A stretch of DNA of 64,000 nt, taken from the NCBI GenBank assembly GCA_002633025.1, contig NMRB01001634.1:85514-149513 (forward strand), read 5' to 3'. Of this stretch, positions 50,201-59,387 are shown piece by piece. Below the pieces are notes generated by a model. That model did no database searches. It had not been told where the DNA came from and saw nothing but the letters and a program-made list of their open reading frames with translations. Each line of letters starts with the position of its first letter. Position 1 is the first letter of the stretch. This DNA comes from Notospermus geniculatus. Its lineage: Eukaryota > Nemertea > Pilidiophora > Heteronemertea > Lineidae. The translations under genes were made by a program, and so were the position numbers.

Positions 50201-52480
50201 GTGTACGTCCGTTCTTTTCAAGGTAGGGACCGAGGCCTATTCATGCCAACATGCTAACAGTTTCTGTACATATCTTTATGTGAAACTTCCTTGCATCTGT
50301 CTTGATGTGCTTATGAGGGCACTGCTGCTTATCATTGATAAGAAGGTCACATGTCGAATGCCAGCTTGCCACCATTTTCCATGATATATTTCAAACAAAA
50401 TGGATGCCATTTACTTTCCAGGATCAAATTAGCAGACAAACAATATCAAGATGCATTTAATGATGAATTAAGCGCCTTCAAGGGACGGGTTGAGAGACGA
50501 GCAAAGGAGAAGATAGACGAGGCTATGAAAGAAGCAGAGGAGGTAACATGTCTTTCTTAACAGTTAATTAAAGCCCCACTGTGTTGAATTTTACGATATT
50601 TTCAAAATATTAGGAGAGTGCACATCGAGGTCTCATAGCTCGTGAAGGTCCCCAAAATGCTTGCCTGATACGCACTTCAGAGAATCTAGGCCTAGTTTGA
50701 AAAAACTGCAGGGAGAGCTCTAATGTATTCAGATAGAGCGTAGTACATTTTACACTACACTGAAGTCGTGACGTCATGCACTGATGTCGAGAATCGCAGC
50801 AATGATTCGTGTTTTTCAAATTGAATACAGAGGGGCTTTAAAGTACCAGAACTCTGGAGGTTTTTACCAATTTTTGGAAATTTTCACTGCGTCCATTTAG
50901 GCCTACATATGTAATTCTCATATTCCAAGACGGCGAAAAACTGTAGTCAATATGCGTGAACACGCTAAGTCAGCAGGTACCACAGCCTTGAACTCAAGTT
51001 TGACATGGTTGCCACAGGGCATTAAAAAGCATTAAAAGTCATTATCCCCATTCTGTATTTTATTAAGGCATTAAAAAGGCATTATTTTTACTGCAAAGCA
51101 AACAGAGGCATTAAAAAAGGTCTTAAATTAGGCCTATAGGCCTAGTAGGTGTTGTGTCAAAACAGCATTGCTCAAGCGCGCTGTTAGGCCCTTAGGCCTA
51201 ATCACTTTTCGACCAAGCCAATTAGTGATTTCAGCAATGGGAGGCAGAGCAATGATTGCACTGCAGGGCAATCATGCATCCCTGAGCAGGTACCCGGTAG
51301 GTTGACTTAGTGCTTGGCTTGTACTCAATCATGTCAACAATAAAGGAAGTTAAAAAACGTTTTGTTATCTTTGACTCAGATGTGCAATTTGAATGAATAT
51401 GAAGCCCGAAGATGTTGTGAACTGGCATTAAATTATGCCTAGACGTGGCATTAAAAAGGCATTAAAAGTCATTAAATGTGTTGTTGTGATTGCTGTGGCA
51501 ACCATGTTTGATGACACAGCACTTGAGCTGGCGTGAAATTTGAAAACCACATCAATTGGCGCAGTCGGCATTTTAAGAGTTAATGAGTAGGGTTGAATCC
51601 GAATGTCAGTTTTGCATGGATCAATTCAGGGACAGCCTCAGCAGGGATGTCAGACTAGTGCAGTGCTAACATTTGCTGCTGACATCTCTGCATTTTTGTG
51701 GGTTCGATTCCTAGACAGTCCTATATCTGTGTTCATCCAGACAGGATGATTTTCTTTCTTGTGAAATATAGACATGCATTTATTGTACATTTCAGGAGGA
51801 AAGAAAGGCAAGACTTGGTCCAGGAGGCTTGGATCCTGCAGAAGTGTTTGAAACTTTACCCCCGGTAGGTCATCAATTTCTTATACATGTGTCACAGACT
51901 CGCATCCCTGAAAAGTCATTTACTGGTGTAGAAAACTTCAAACCTCCAAATAAGGTTTTCTTCTACAGACAAGGAGGTCTCAAAGTACGCTGGGGTACTA
52001 AGGGGACAGTCTATACTTCAGGGTCCACATTCATTAACATACTTCAGGTGATACTTACCGGTATCTTGTCTTGAACAAAAGCTAAGTGTCACACTTAGAC
52101 AAACATGTACCGGTAAGTAGTTTTATGAATACGGGCCAGGGGCCTTCTCGGAGTCCGCTGTCCTGGCGTAGCTGTGCACTGGGAGATTTTCGGAGTTTTT
52201 GTTGCTGCTGTCCATTTGGAAAGGATTTTAGTAGTGTTTGCTACCTGATCACCAAAAATATTACTTTCTCTCCTTCCAGGTTTTGCAAGAATGTTTTGAA
52301 TCACAGAACATCGAAAAATTAAAGGAGGCAATAACAACATTGCCAGAAGCAGATGCCCGATATCATATGCAGAGATGTGTGGATTCTGGTCTCTGGGTTC
52401 CTGACGCTCAGAAAGCAGCAGAGGAAGCTGAGGGTGCAAAAGGGGGCGAAACTGTGGAGCAATACGAGACTGTTGATTAA
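47230..52480 (+). CDS. CDC37: Hsp90 co-chaperone CDC37
   Basis: Cytosolic kinase-loading co-chaperone of Hsp90. Eleven coding exons splice in phase to 369 aa (human 378): 47230-47268, 47736-47869, 48248-48296, 48406-48510, 48844-48894, 49267-49332, 49509-49667, 50107-50222, 50422-50542, 51796-51864, 52280-52480. The N-terminus has [20 protein letters not shown], including the CK2-site Ser (residue 15) that must be phosphorylated in the human protein, then [20 protein letters not shown] and a coiled coil. The Hsp90-binding middle domain reads [20 protein letters not shown]. Near the end are [17 protein letters not shown] and [18 protein letters not shown] 37-N gap lies within intron 5 (48895-49266) but no residues are missing relative to human. 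Intron 9 carries two transposons and a SINE. Confidence 0.97.
47442..47468. repeat. (ATGC)n microsatellite in CDC37 intron 1
   Basis: Six or more ATGC units, self-complementary and able to extrude a cruciform. Confidence 0.9.
49185..49221. other. Assembly gap (37 N) in CDC37 intron 5
   Basis: A run of N directly after a SINE-like stretch (TCTCAAGGTGATTCACATTATTA-type, about 49075-49184). Exons on both sides are complete. Confidence 0.98.
49780..49965 (-). repeat. tRNA-derived SINE in CDC37 intron 7
   Basis: The minus strand has GGCTGTCAGAATGGAGCAAC then, about 45 bp on, GGTGCAGGTTCAATCCACAG (B-box-like). The body resembles the copy at 11780-12008. Confidence 0.55.
50572..50837 (-). mobile_element. 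TTAA MITE, same family as 8938-9209, in CDC37 intron 9
   Basis: 266 bp flanked by TTAA (50568-50571 and 50838-50841), with ends AGCCCCACTGTGTTGAATTT and its inverse. Read on the minus strand it aligns end to end with the 8938-9209 copy, sharing GTGTAGTGTAAAATGTACT-type, GAGCTCTCCCTG and AAGCATTTTGGGGACCTTCA. Confidence 0.92.
50990..51530. repeat. Inverted-repeat element with GGCATTAAAAAGG motifs
   Basis: ACATGGTTGCCACAG at about 51003 and CTGTGGCAACCATGT at about 51490 are inverted. GGCATTAAAAAGGCATTAAA words occur at both ends. A non-autonomous DNA transposon is likely; the edges are approximate. CDC37 intron 9. Confidence 0.65.
51650..51735 (+). repeat. tRNA-like SINE fragment
   Basis: CTAGTGCAGTGCTAACATTT resembles an A box and GGTTCGATTCC (51701-51711) is a perfect B box. 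No full cloverleaf. Confidence 0.5.
52020..52137. repeat. MITE in CDC37 intron 10
   Basis: Left GGGTCCACATTCATTAACAT and right TAGTTTTATGAATACGGGCC are inverted, and TACTTACCGGTA pairs with TACCGGTAAGTA. Same type as 2034-2143. Confidence 0.65.
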
Positions 52481-54098
52481 ATTGATGCGTACAGATTCTA
52501 TTGCCGATAACTTATGTGCTTTCTTATGGACACTTGACTTCATATACATGTAGCCATCAAAATGGAATTACCGCTGGCCTCTACGTTACTTTTTATGGAT
52601 TACACACATGTATATACACATACATTACATGTATATGTTTGTGTTTTTTGTAATATTGTCGTCTTGACGGAATTTGTTCGGCTGAATTTGGTAATGAGCT
52701 GAATGAGGCCTATCGAATGACTGGGAGATGTATACGTAATGTACATAATACGTCTACCAGGGACAGATGCAGGATTTGGGAAAAAGGGGGCGCCCTGTGC
52801 TGGGAACATTGAAATTTGTGTCAAGTTCCACAATTTCATGGTCGATTTTTGATTTGTTGGCCAAAAGGGTGGGATGCGCCCCCCTTGGATCTGCACTGGT
52901 CTACAGTATAACCTCCCAGTTAAAGATAGATGCGGTAGGCCGAAGGACACCTACTTTCAGCCTAAATTGGTGATAATGTCTCCCACTGGTCCATATGGCC
53001 ACATCATACAGGGGCATTTCTCGTCAGTTGGTTTTCAAATGAACATTGGCCTACCAATGGCAGGGCCATCCTGACTGTTCACTATTTGAAACTAGAAGTA
53101 TGTGCTGATGTTTGCAACAAATACAAGTACATCATTGATACTATAGATCACATTTTGTGTTTCTTATTCATATTTATGACCATCACAGATTCCAAGTTCA
53201 GTGCCAAAGAAAACTTGTCCAGCATAGACATCGGGGGTAGCGAGCATAAAGGGGTCGTAACCCTACGTCAGGCCTAAGCCAGGCGTAGTGCTGGTCGAGG
53301 ATAGGGCACCGACCAGCACTACACCTAAGTTAGGCCTGACGTAGGGTTACGACCCCTTTATGCTCGCTACCCCGGGTGACCAGGTTACACCACAACCCGT
53401 GATCGATACATGTCTAGTTTCCCTCGAGTTTGTACGTGTGTTGGAGATTTGAACTATCATCACCATCAGCTGCTGCCACCTAGCGTCTTGTGATGTCATT
53501 ATCATTAGGGTGGAACTACATTCAGGTACAAGGGAGTTTTCCATCACCGTCAACTGTCACGTCACGTATTGATTGTTTTGTTACCAAGGCAATGCCGGTG
53601 ACATGGTTTGATTGTGACATCAGCAACGGTCATTTTTTTGGTGACAAGAAAAACACATATTTTCAACAATATTCGGTGTTGAGACGCCTTATCGTGATCG
53701 CAGTATTGACAAACCCGTTGGCATGGAAGCCTCGCCATTTGGCAATGATGCAGTTTCGGCGATGTTGCAAAATCATGCAGAATCATACAAGTATTAATAT
53801 ATACTAGATTCATTTCATTGGATACACAGAGTACCACAAGAACTGCATCAAGTTCATCACTCAAAATGTTCCCTCAGTGTGGAAATAAGAAAATTTATCA
53901 ACAAGAACTCTAGTCGATACTTTCAAATATTCTGACAATATCATTAAAGATACAGGCAGAGCCTTCTTTTCAATGGACACAGTCAGCAAGTCAAGATTAC
54001 ACACTGCGACAGCCAGTTCATAGCTTGGTCTGAGCAGCAGCTCTGAATCAGAAACCAACCGACTCCAAGTACCAGGTATTTTGTATGAAGAGATGACA
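52481..54098. other. CDC37 3' flank; no gene
   Basis: No supported exon. Holds the hairpin element 53234-53373. The remainder is unremarkable. Confidence 0.6.
53234..53373. mobile_element. 140-bp near-perfect hairpin MITE
   Basis: GGGGTAGCGAGCATAAAGGG at the left and CCCTTTATGCTCGCTACCCC at the right. Pairing continues through CGTAACCCTACGTCAGGCCT and GTAGTGCTGGTCG, with only a few unpaired bases and a 12-base loop. The high arm identity indicates a young element. Confidence 0.9.
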
Positions 54099-54104
54099 TT
54101 TATT
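54099..54104 (-). terminator. Polyadenylation signal of NDUFB2
   Basis: AATAAA on the minus strand, about 95 bases after the NDUFB2 stop codon, a normal distance. Confidence 0.65.
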
Positions 54105-54199
54105 GAAGACCTTTAAATCCAATATAAACACTGTTGCACAATAACTGTCCATCAAAGAAAATGTCTACATATTTACATGATACAAAGTAAACTATACAA

Positions 54200-54702
54200 C
54201 TAGTCTTCGTCATCAGGTGGTATACCCAATTCCTCATCAGTCCATTTAGTCACATCTGGATATTCAAAGTGCCCCTGAAAATATACAGTGAAGAAGATTC
54301 TCACCATTTTTGCTTTCAAACAACTGATCTGGGTTTGAAACTTTGATATCAAACAAAATGTTGTGAGAGAAAAGGGAGTGCACATGACTGCAGGAACAAA
54401 GGTGAAAAACAAGGGTATTTTTTACTCTGTCTACTTCTGTCCAGGTAGCTTAATAATTTAAAATCCAGCTTTGATAACACGATAATTAATAGGTAATGGT
54501 GTGATTTTCGCAGACTCCTCACTGTACAGAAGATATTCTATGCAATCTTAACAGTTGTTCTGGACTATTTTTACTCACTGTAATATGATCAGGCTCATGC
54601 CATAGATGCCAGAGGACCCACCACCACATGAACGCCATTATTCCTTCTGCCCATATGGTACGATTTCTTGCAGGTGGATCACCAAGGCGCCTGTAGTACC
54701 AA
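54200..54702 (-). CDS. NDUFB2: Complex I subunit NDUFB2 (AGGG), 5' end uncertain
   Basis: Small single-pass accessory subunit of mitochondrial NADH:ubiquinone oxidoreductase. Two coding exons are certain. 54702-54579 gives WYYRRLGDPPARNRTIWAEG then IMAFMWWWVLWHLWHEPDHI, the tryptophan-rich membrane helix. 54274-54200 gives GHFEYPDVTKWTDEELGIPP and DDED, then TAG, matching the C-terminus of the mammalian protein almost exactly. The first of these exons starts in phase 2, so an upstream coding exon exists. A candidate is 54895-54846 (ATG GTG AGC..., donor GTAAGT, correct phase), giving an 82-aa protein. It lacks the basic presequence known for the mammalian protein (105 aa precursor), so this start is tentative. 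Confidence 0.9.
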
Positions 54703-54845
54703 CTGAAAGAAACAACCAGGATAACTCTTTTAGGGGCTGCTGCAGGATCTTTTGGGGGCCTGGATCATTCATGCGAATCATAGATGGGGACTTTGGATGA
54801 CTTATGCCAAATGAAGGGAAGACAGTGTGCACAATTAATACTTAC

Positions 54846-54895
54846 AACTTACCGGTAGACCTACCATCAACATGCTCGCTCACCATGCTCACCAT
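54846..54895 (-). CDS. NDUFB2: Tentative first coding exon of NDUFB2
   Basis: ATG at 54895, 16 codons plus two bases, then a GTAAGT donor whose phase matches the 54702 acceptor. An overlapping better-looking donor seven bases earlier has the wrong phase. No mitochondrial targeting character is seen, so a different upstream exon may be the real one. Confidence 0.25.
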
Positions 54896-54909
54896 GCAGT
54901 GACAAACTA

Positions 54910-55270
54910 AAGTAACAGTAGGCCTAGGCCTAGGCCTATGTGATGGCGCCAGTCTCTAGGCCTAGTCTTCTTACTCCTTCACTTCAGCCCCCTGTGTGGT
55001 CGGTGCACCTACTACTACTACCGGGGTATCGGTAGCTGCTACTAGGCCTAGGCCTAGTTTATGACTTCGTTAGCATCATAGGCCTAGGCCTAGCCTAGCA
55101 GGGGCAGGGGGACTGGTAGACTGCCAAGCCTGCACCAACTGATCACGTCATCAGTCATAGGCCTAGCCTACTACCATGTACCGGTAGGCCTAGGCCTACA
55201 GGCTACATGGCCTAGGCCTAGGCCTACATTCGCATGAGGCTTGCTAGGCCTACTGTATGAGTGTAAACAG
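54910..55270. repeat. GGCCTA-rich tract upstream of NDUFB2
   Basis: TAGGCCTAGGCCTA clusters recur at least six times in about 350 bp, with AluI/StuI-like palindromes AGGCCT. The same word is scattered through the window (18.3-18.7, 47.5-47.7, 51.1 kb), so it is a genome-wide habit that peaks here. Confidence 0.7.
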
Positions 55271-57701
55271 GTAGGCTAAATGTAGGCTAGGCGACTGCTG
55301 TGTCTGTCTGTGACACGACTGACCAGCTGACTGGGGAGCGTCTGTGTGAGCAGTGCCAGTGGCACGCAGTGTGCCAGTCACTGAGTCAGTGGTGGTGAGG
55401 GAGGCAAGCAAATTTTGCTTTATAGACCCCTTGCGCTTATCAGCCCAGGGTGTCAACATTAACCTCGCCCTAGGGGGCCTAATGCATTTGTACAGTTGGC
55501 TCCTGTGCTTACCGTCGGCACAATGCACTAGGCCCAAGGTTTGTTGACACCTTCTGGCTGCAATGGCCGACTTGCGCAAGTGGTCTATTTTGGCATGGTC
55601 GGCAATGCCTACTTACGTTCCACTACATCGTACTTGTGAGATCTGTTGAGTCCTCAGACTCTGGGTTCCTACTCGGAAGGTCTGTCGAACCAACCCGAGC
55701 ATTATGAACCCTCAAAAGCAGGAAAATAAAGGAGATTTGAGGAGCAAAATTTATTGACCTTCACTATTTTTTCTAATTGTCGTTCTAAGATAAACTACTG
55801 GACATCAATTCCACAATTACCGGGACTGAACGTATAGCAGCCATCCGGAGATGGGGGGGGGGGCAAAATATCTAACGAAGTCCCGGAGGCAGGTGTCCTA
55901 GAGGGGGGAAGTTGGGGCAAATATCCAGGGGAAGAAATCTTGAAACAGTGTCCCAGAGTAGAGAGGGGATGTCTGGGGCTTATAAGGCAATAAAAAAATA
56001 ACTCGTTTCCCATTTCAATTTTCCTCTGAGACAGGCGCGCGAGCGTGAGGGGGCTTTTTTATTTTCTTAATTTTCTGATATCTCACCCTGGAGAATCTCC
56101 TGCCTTTCAGTAGGGCCTTGCCTAGGCTTCCCTGCCCTTCTCACCCACCAGGGAAGACAAGTGCATGTGGTTATTCCTCACCGACAAGAACAAAGAGTCT
56201 TTTCTGGTCTCTCCAACTGAAAAGTGCCTGAGGAAGACACCGGTTGGGGTCGAAAATTCGCAAGATTCTGGAAGTTGACTTATTGATATTTATCATTTTG
56301 TGTGTGAATTTTTGTGCTTTCCCGTTCTTTGGACTGACAAGAACAAACATTCAAATACATTTGTATTTATTAAAATGATGGCATGAGACAAAGTAAGGGT
56401 ATTAGAAATTTCGATTGGAATTGCACGCCATCCCTTCTGTTTGTGCCGAATTTGCAAAATGAACACAGCACGCTCACCACCACCTTCCTTCCCTGACTAA
56501 CCATCTTAAGCCTTGTTCACACCGGGTGTTCACACTGCAGGCGCGGTGCGATGCGAAATTTTTCGCGCGGCCAATGTCTTAGTCTTGGGTGGGGGCTAAT
56601 GATGGGGGAGGGCATATGTCCGGGGGCAGATGTCGAGGGAAAATATCCATATAGTATCCAGGGGGGGGCTGCCGGGGGGATTATCCTCATATACCGTCTT
56701 TTCAATACCATTTCTTATGCAGATTGGAGGCGTAGTCAGGCGACGTCATGAGTAGCAGTTCGATCGGCAGTCCTGAGTAGAGCGGCAGGCCAGAGGCCAG
56801 AGGCCCCATCATGCAATTGCCAATTTCGCAATTGGTTTGAAAAGGAAAGAACATCGACGATATACAGGAAGCGTAATTGATAAGACTGATGACCTACAAT
56901 TTATTTATGTAATACAAAAGACGCACAAAAATTCGTAAATTTGACATAAGATAATGCTGCAATATTGACCTCTGTTTGCTGGAACGTAGGCCCCTGTAGA
57001 TGACCAGTTTGTTTCGGAAAGAATGACCCCTGAAGCAACAATGGGTGAAAAGCCTCGCCATTTGGTCCCAAGGACATTTTCTGACTACGCATCACATCCT
57101 CCGTCGTCAAGGTTGATCCTCTCCTGTAACTATCCCACGCCCCCTCACTAACAGTGTAGCAGTCTGTAGAAGTGTGAGAGTCCAATGCGCAGGATGAATG
57201 ATACAAAACTCATAAACAGCTAGGCTGTATTCTGCTGTATAACAGTGGTAAATTAGCTATCCATCAAGTCCTATAATAGGCCTAGCACAAATTACAAACC
57301 TACAAGCCAATTACATATGGGGCGACAGACAGATCACAGACAGACAGACAGACGCGGTACATCCGCGACACCGTATATCGTCTGCTGACAAACTCTGTTG
57401 GCACGTCTCCTCCGGATGAGAACGAGCAGGACAGGTGTGAAAGGAAAGAATGTCCTAGGAAAAACTGTCCTGGGAACAAATGATCCTATTGTTAGGCTAC
57501 AATCTAATCTCTGGCGATTGGTTTCTATAACCATGCGCCTTAATCCGTCATTCAACAATAGAAGTGGACACTTTTTACTGGGGGACACTTTTTTACTGCT
57601 ACACCTGACTTTATCAATACTAAAACAGACATGACATTCATACGTCCACACTTAAATGTCTATTCTTTACATGCTGCCATCGGCTCTTGTCACCTCATTT
57701 T
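55271..57701. other. No gene recognised
   Basis: A donor-like GAAC|GTAAGT on the minus strand near 55617 may belong to an NDUFB2 5' UTR exon. Low-complexity G-rich words (GGGGGCAAATATC-type) occur at 55850-55980 and 56590-56690. (GACA)n lies near 57330. Nothing else is supported. Confidence 0.5.
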
Positions 57702-58925
57702 TCACACTTCTTCTGATTGAAACGTCTCTTTAGACGACAGCGCCTCGGGCGTTCCCGACAAAGTTCGCTCGGACGTCGGAGTGCCATTCTGTTTCGGTGT
57801 GGCTGATTCCCCGACGTCCTTCATAGAACTAGACGCCCTTGACGAGACGGGCGACTGCATTATCACACGTTCAACCTCGAGAATTAATTCCTCCGGCATC
57901 AGTTTCTCCGGCAGAGGTTCGGGGAGTTCATAACTCGTGTTCTCCTTCCCAGCGAAGAAGTCGCTCTTGGTCTCTTGGGCTTCTTTCGTGCACAACGGCG
58001 GTTCGTACTCCAACACGAATTCTGGTTTCTTCTCTTCTTCCTTGTCCAATCTGAGAGTTACCAAACGCGACGCGGGTCTAGAATTCGCTGTATCGAAGGT
58101 GCCAGCCACCTCAAGCCTCTGCATGTCTGCGGGAGTATCTATTTGGAACCGATGAGCCTGCCGGTGCATTCTCCCGCTGACGATTTTATGATTAAGGTCG
58201 CGTATTCCCTGGAAAAATGTCCAACTCGCGCCGTCTGGGGCGATGGACGCCCAGTTACCTTTCCCAGCAGGTTTATTTCTTCTTGGCGGTTTGTTCAAGA
58301 ATTTTTCCTTGCGTGGTGTGCTCGGATAAATTTGACCACTTGCCACTCTGTTCTGAAGTTCATAGGTCGGCGTGCCGGGAAAGTAGCGCTTTAATAAGAT
58401 GGCAGTTGTGAAGTGTTGCTCTGAAACGTGCAGACTCGGGAACGCAGATTCGCAGCGATCTGATTGGTTGTTCCGTTTGTTGACCCGCTGGCATTGGTTA
58501 CACGCGCCGGGGCCAAGAACTTCGCAACACTGCCTGGACAAGGGCGTGACGAACTCATCCAAATCATCATTCACCCTACTCTCCGCCCTCGAACAATTCA
58601 GAGGAAACGGTGTGATATTCCGGGCCGAAGCAACGGAATGACTTCTCCTTTTCTGTAAGGCGTGGGAGTTTTGTCGAGACACAGAAGGAAGCCCGATCGA
58701 TGTCTTCGGCCGGCTGCACGACGCCAAGGCCCTGATATCCGAATCCTTGACCATCGCCGAATGTATGCTGGACAAGGCATCTCTCTTGTATCTGACCGTT
58801 GCCCGTTTCTGTTCGGAGTCTGCCCACCGGTAGATGTCCTCCACCTTTACGACGTTTGCACCCTTTCTTGGCGGCTTGGGCTTGTGGTATTCCTGGACGA
58901 CCGGCTGCTGGAAACACACCGCCAT
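57702..58925 (-). CDS. Unrecognised 407-aa basic, disordered-looking protein
   Basis: One uninterrupted frame of 408 codons, from the ATG at 58925 to TGA at 57702. The ATG is three bases after a good acceptor (TTGTCGTTTCAG then AGG), so there is at least one upstream exon, probably 5' UTR. The N-terminus is MAVCFQQPVVQEYHKPKPPR. A basic Ser-rich stretch follows (QNSHALQKRRSHSVASARN, residues about 85-110), then a Cys cluster (QCCEVLGPGACNQCQRVN, about 130-150). A conserved-looking core has YFPGTPTYELQNRVASGQIY and WASIAPDGASWTFFQGIRDL. The C-terminus is acidic and Ser/Thr-rich (ELPEPLPEKLMPEELILEVE). No signal peptide or membrane segment. I do not recognise a family. The length of the frame and biased composition argue that it is real. 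Confidence 0.8.
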   Translation of the reverse strand: MAVCFQQPVVQEYHKPKPPRKGANVVKVEDIYRWADSEQKRATVRYKRDALSSIHSAMVKDSDIRALASCSRPKTSIGLPSVSRQNSHALQKRRSHSVASARNITPFPLNCSRAESRVNDDLDEFVTPLSRQCCEVLGPGACNQCQRVNKRNNQSDRCESAFPSLHVSEQHFTTAILLKRYFPGTPTYELQNRVASGQIYPSTPRKEKFLNKPPRRNKPAGKGNWASIAPDGASWTFFQGIRDLNHKIVSGRMHRQAHRFQIDTPADMQRLEVAGTFDTANSRPASRLVTLRLDKEEEKKPEFVLEYEPPLCTKEAQETKSDFFAGKENTSYELPEPLPEKLMPEELILEVERVIMQSPVSSRASSSMKDVGESATPKQNGTPTSERTLSGTPEALSSKETFQSEEV

Positions 58926-59002
58926 CCTCTGAAACGACAAGACGGGGAAATGGTAAATGATACAGGAATCAGCTTCTCCGCTGTTTGTGATTGGAACAAT
59001 GG

Positions 59003-59150
59003 GGAGGTTTCGAAATCAAACGATAAACCAAAACTTTACGACAACGTTATTTTTCTTACTACACATTGACCAGATTTTGCATTGCATTTTCGGTACAAAA
59101 ATAAAGTTGTCGTTAACGTTTACATTTATCGTTCGATTTCGAAACCTTCC
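59003..59150. mobile_element. MITE, copy one, just upstream of the 407-aa gene
   Basis: Starts GGAGGTTTCGAAATCAAACG and ends with the inverse ATTTCGAAACCTTCC. The arms share CGACAACGTTATTTTTC. A second, better preserved copy is at 59242-59387. Confidence 0.85.
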
Positions 59151-59241
59151 TAATATCCTTGAAGTCGCAGCCGTTTATCTGAAAAGCAATTAACTTAACA
59201 TGTTTTTGTTATGAAACGAACCATTTGAAACGAGACAGAAG

Positions 59242-59387
59242 GGAGGTTTAGAAATCAAACGATAAACGTAAACGTTAACGACAACGTTATTTTTCTACCG
59301 AAAATGTAATATAAAACCTGGCGAATGTGCAGCATGAAAAATAACGTTGTCGTAAAGTTACGTTTATCGTTTGATTTCTAAACCTCC
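59242..59387. mobile_element. MITE, copy two
   Basis: Starts GGAGGTTTAGAAATCAAACG and ends CGTTTGATTTCTAAACCTCC. About 50-bp arms are nearly perfect and include CAACGTTATTTTTC. Only 91 bp separate it from copy one, and the two share the same arms. Confidence 0.9.
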
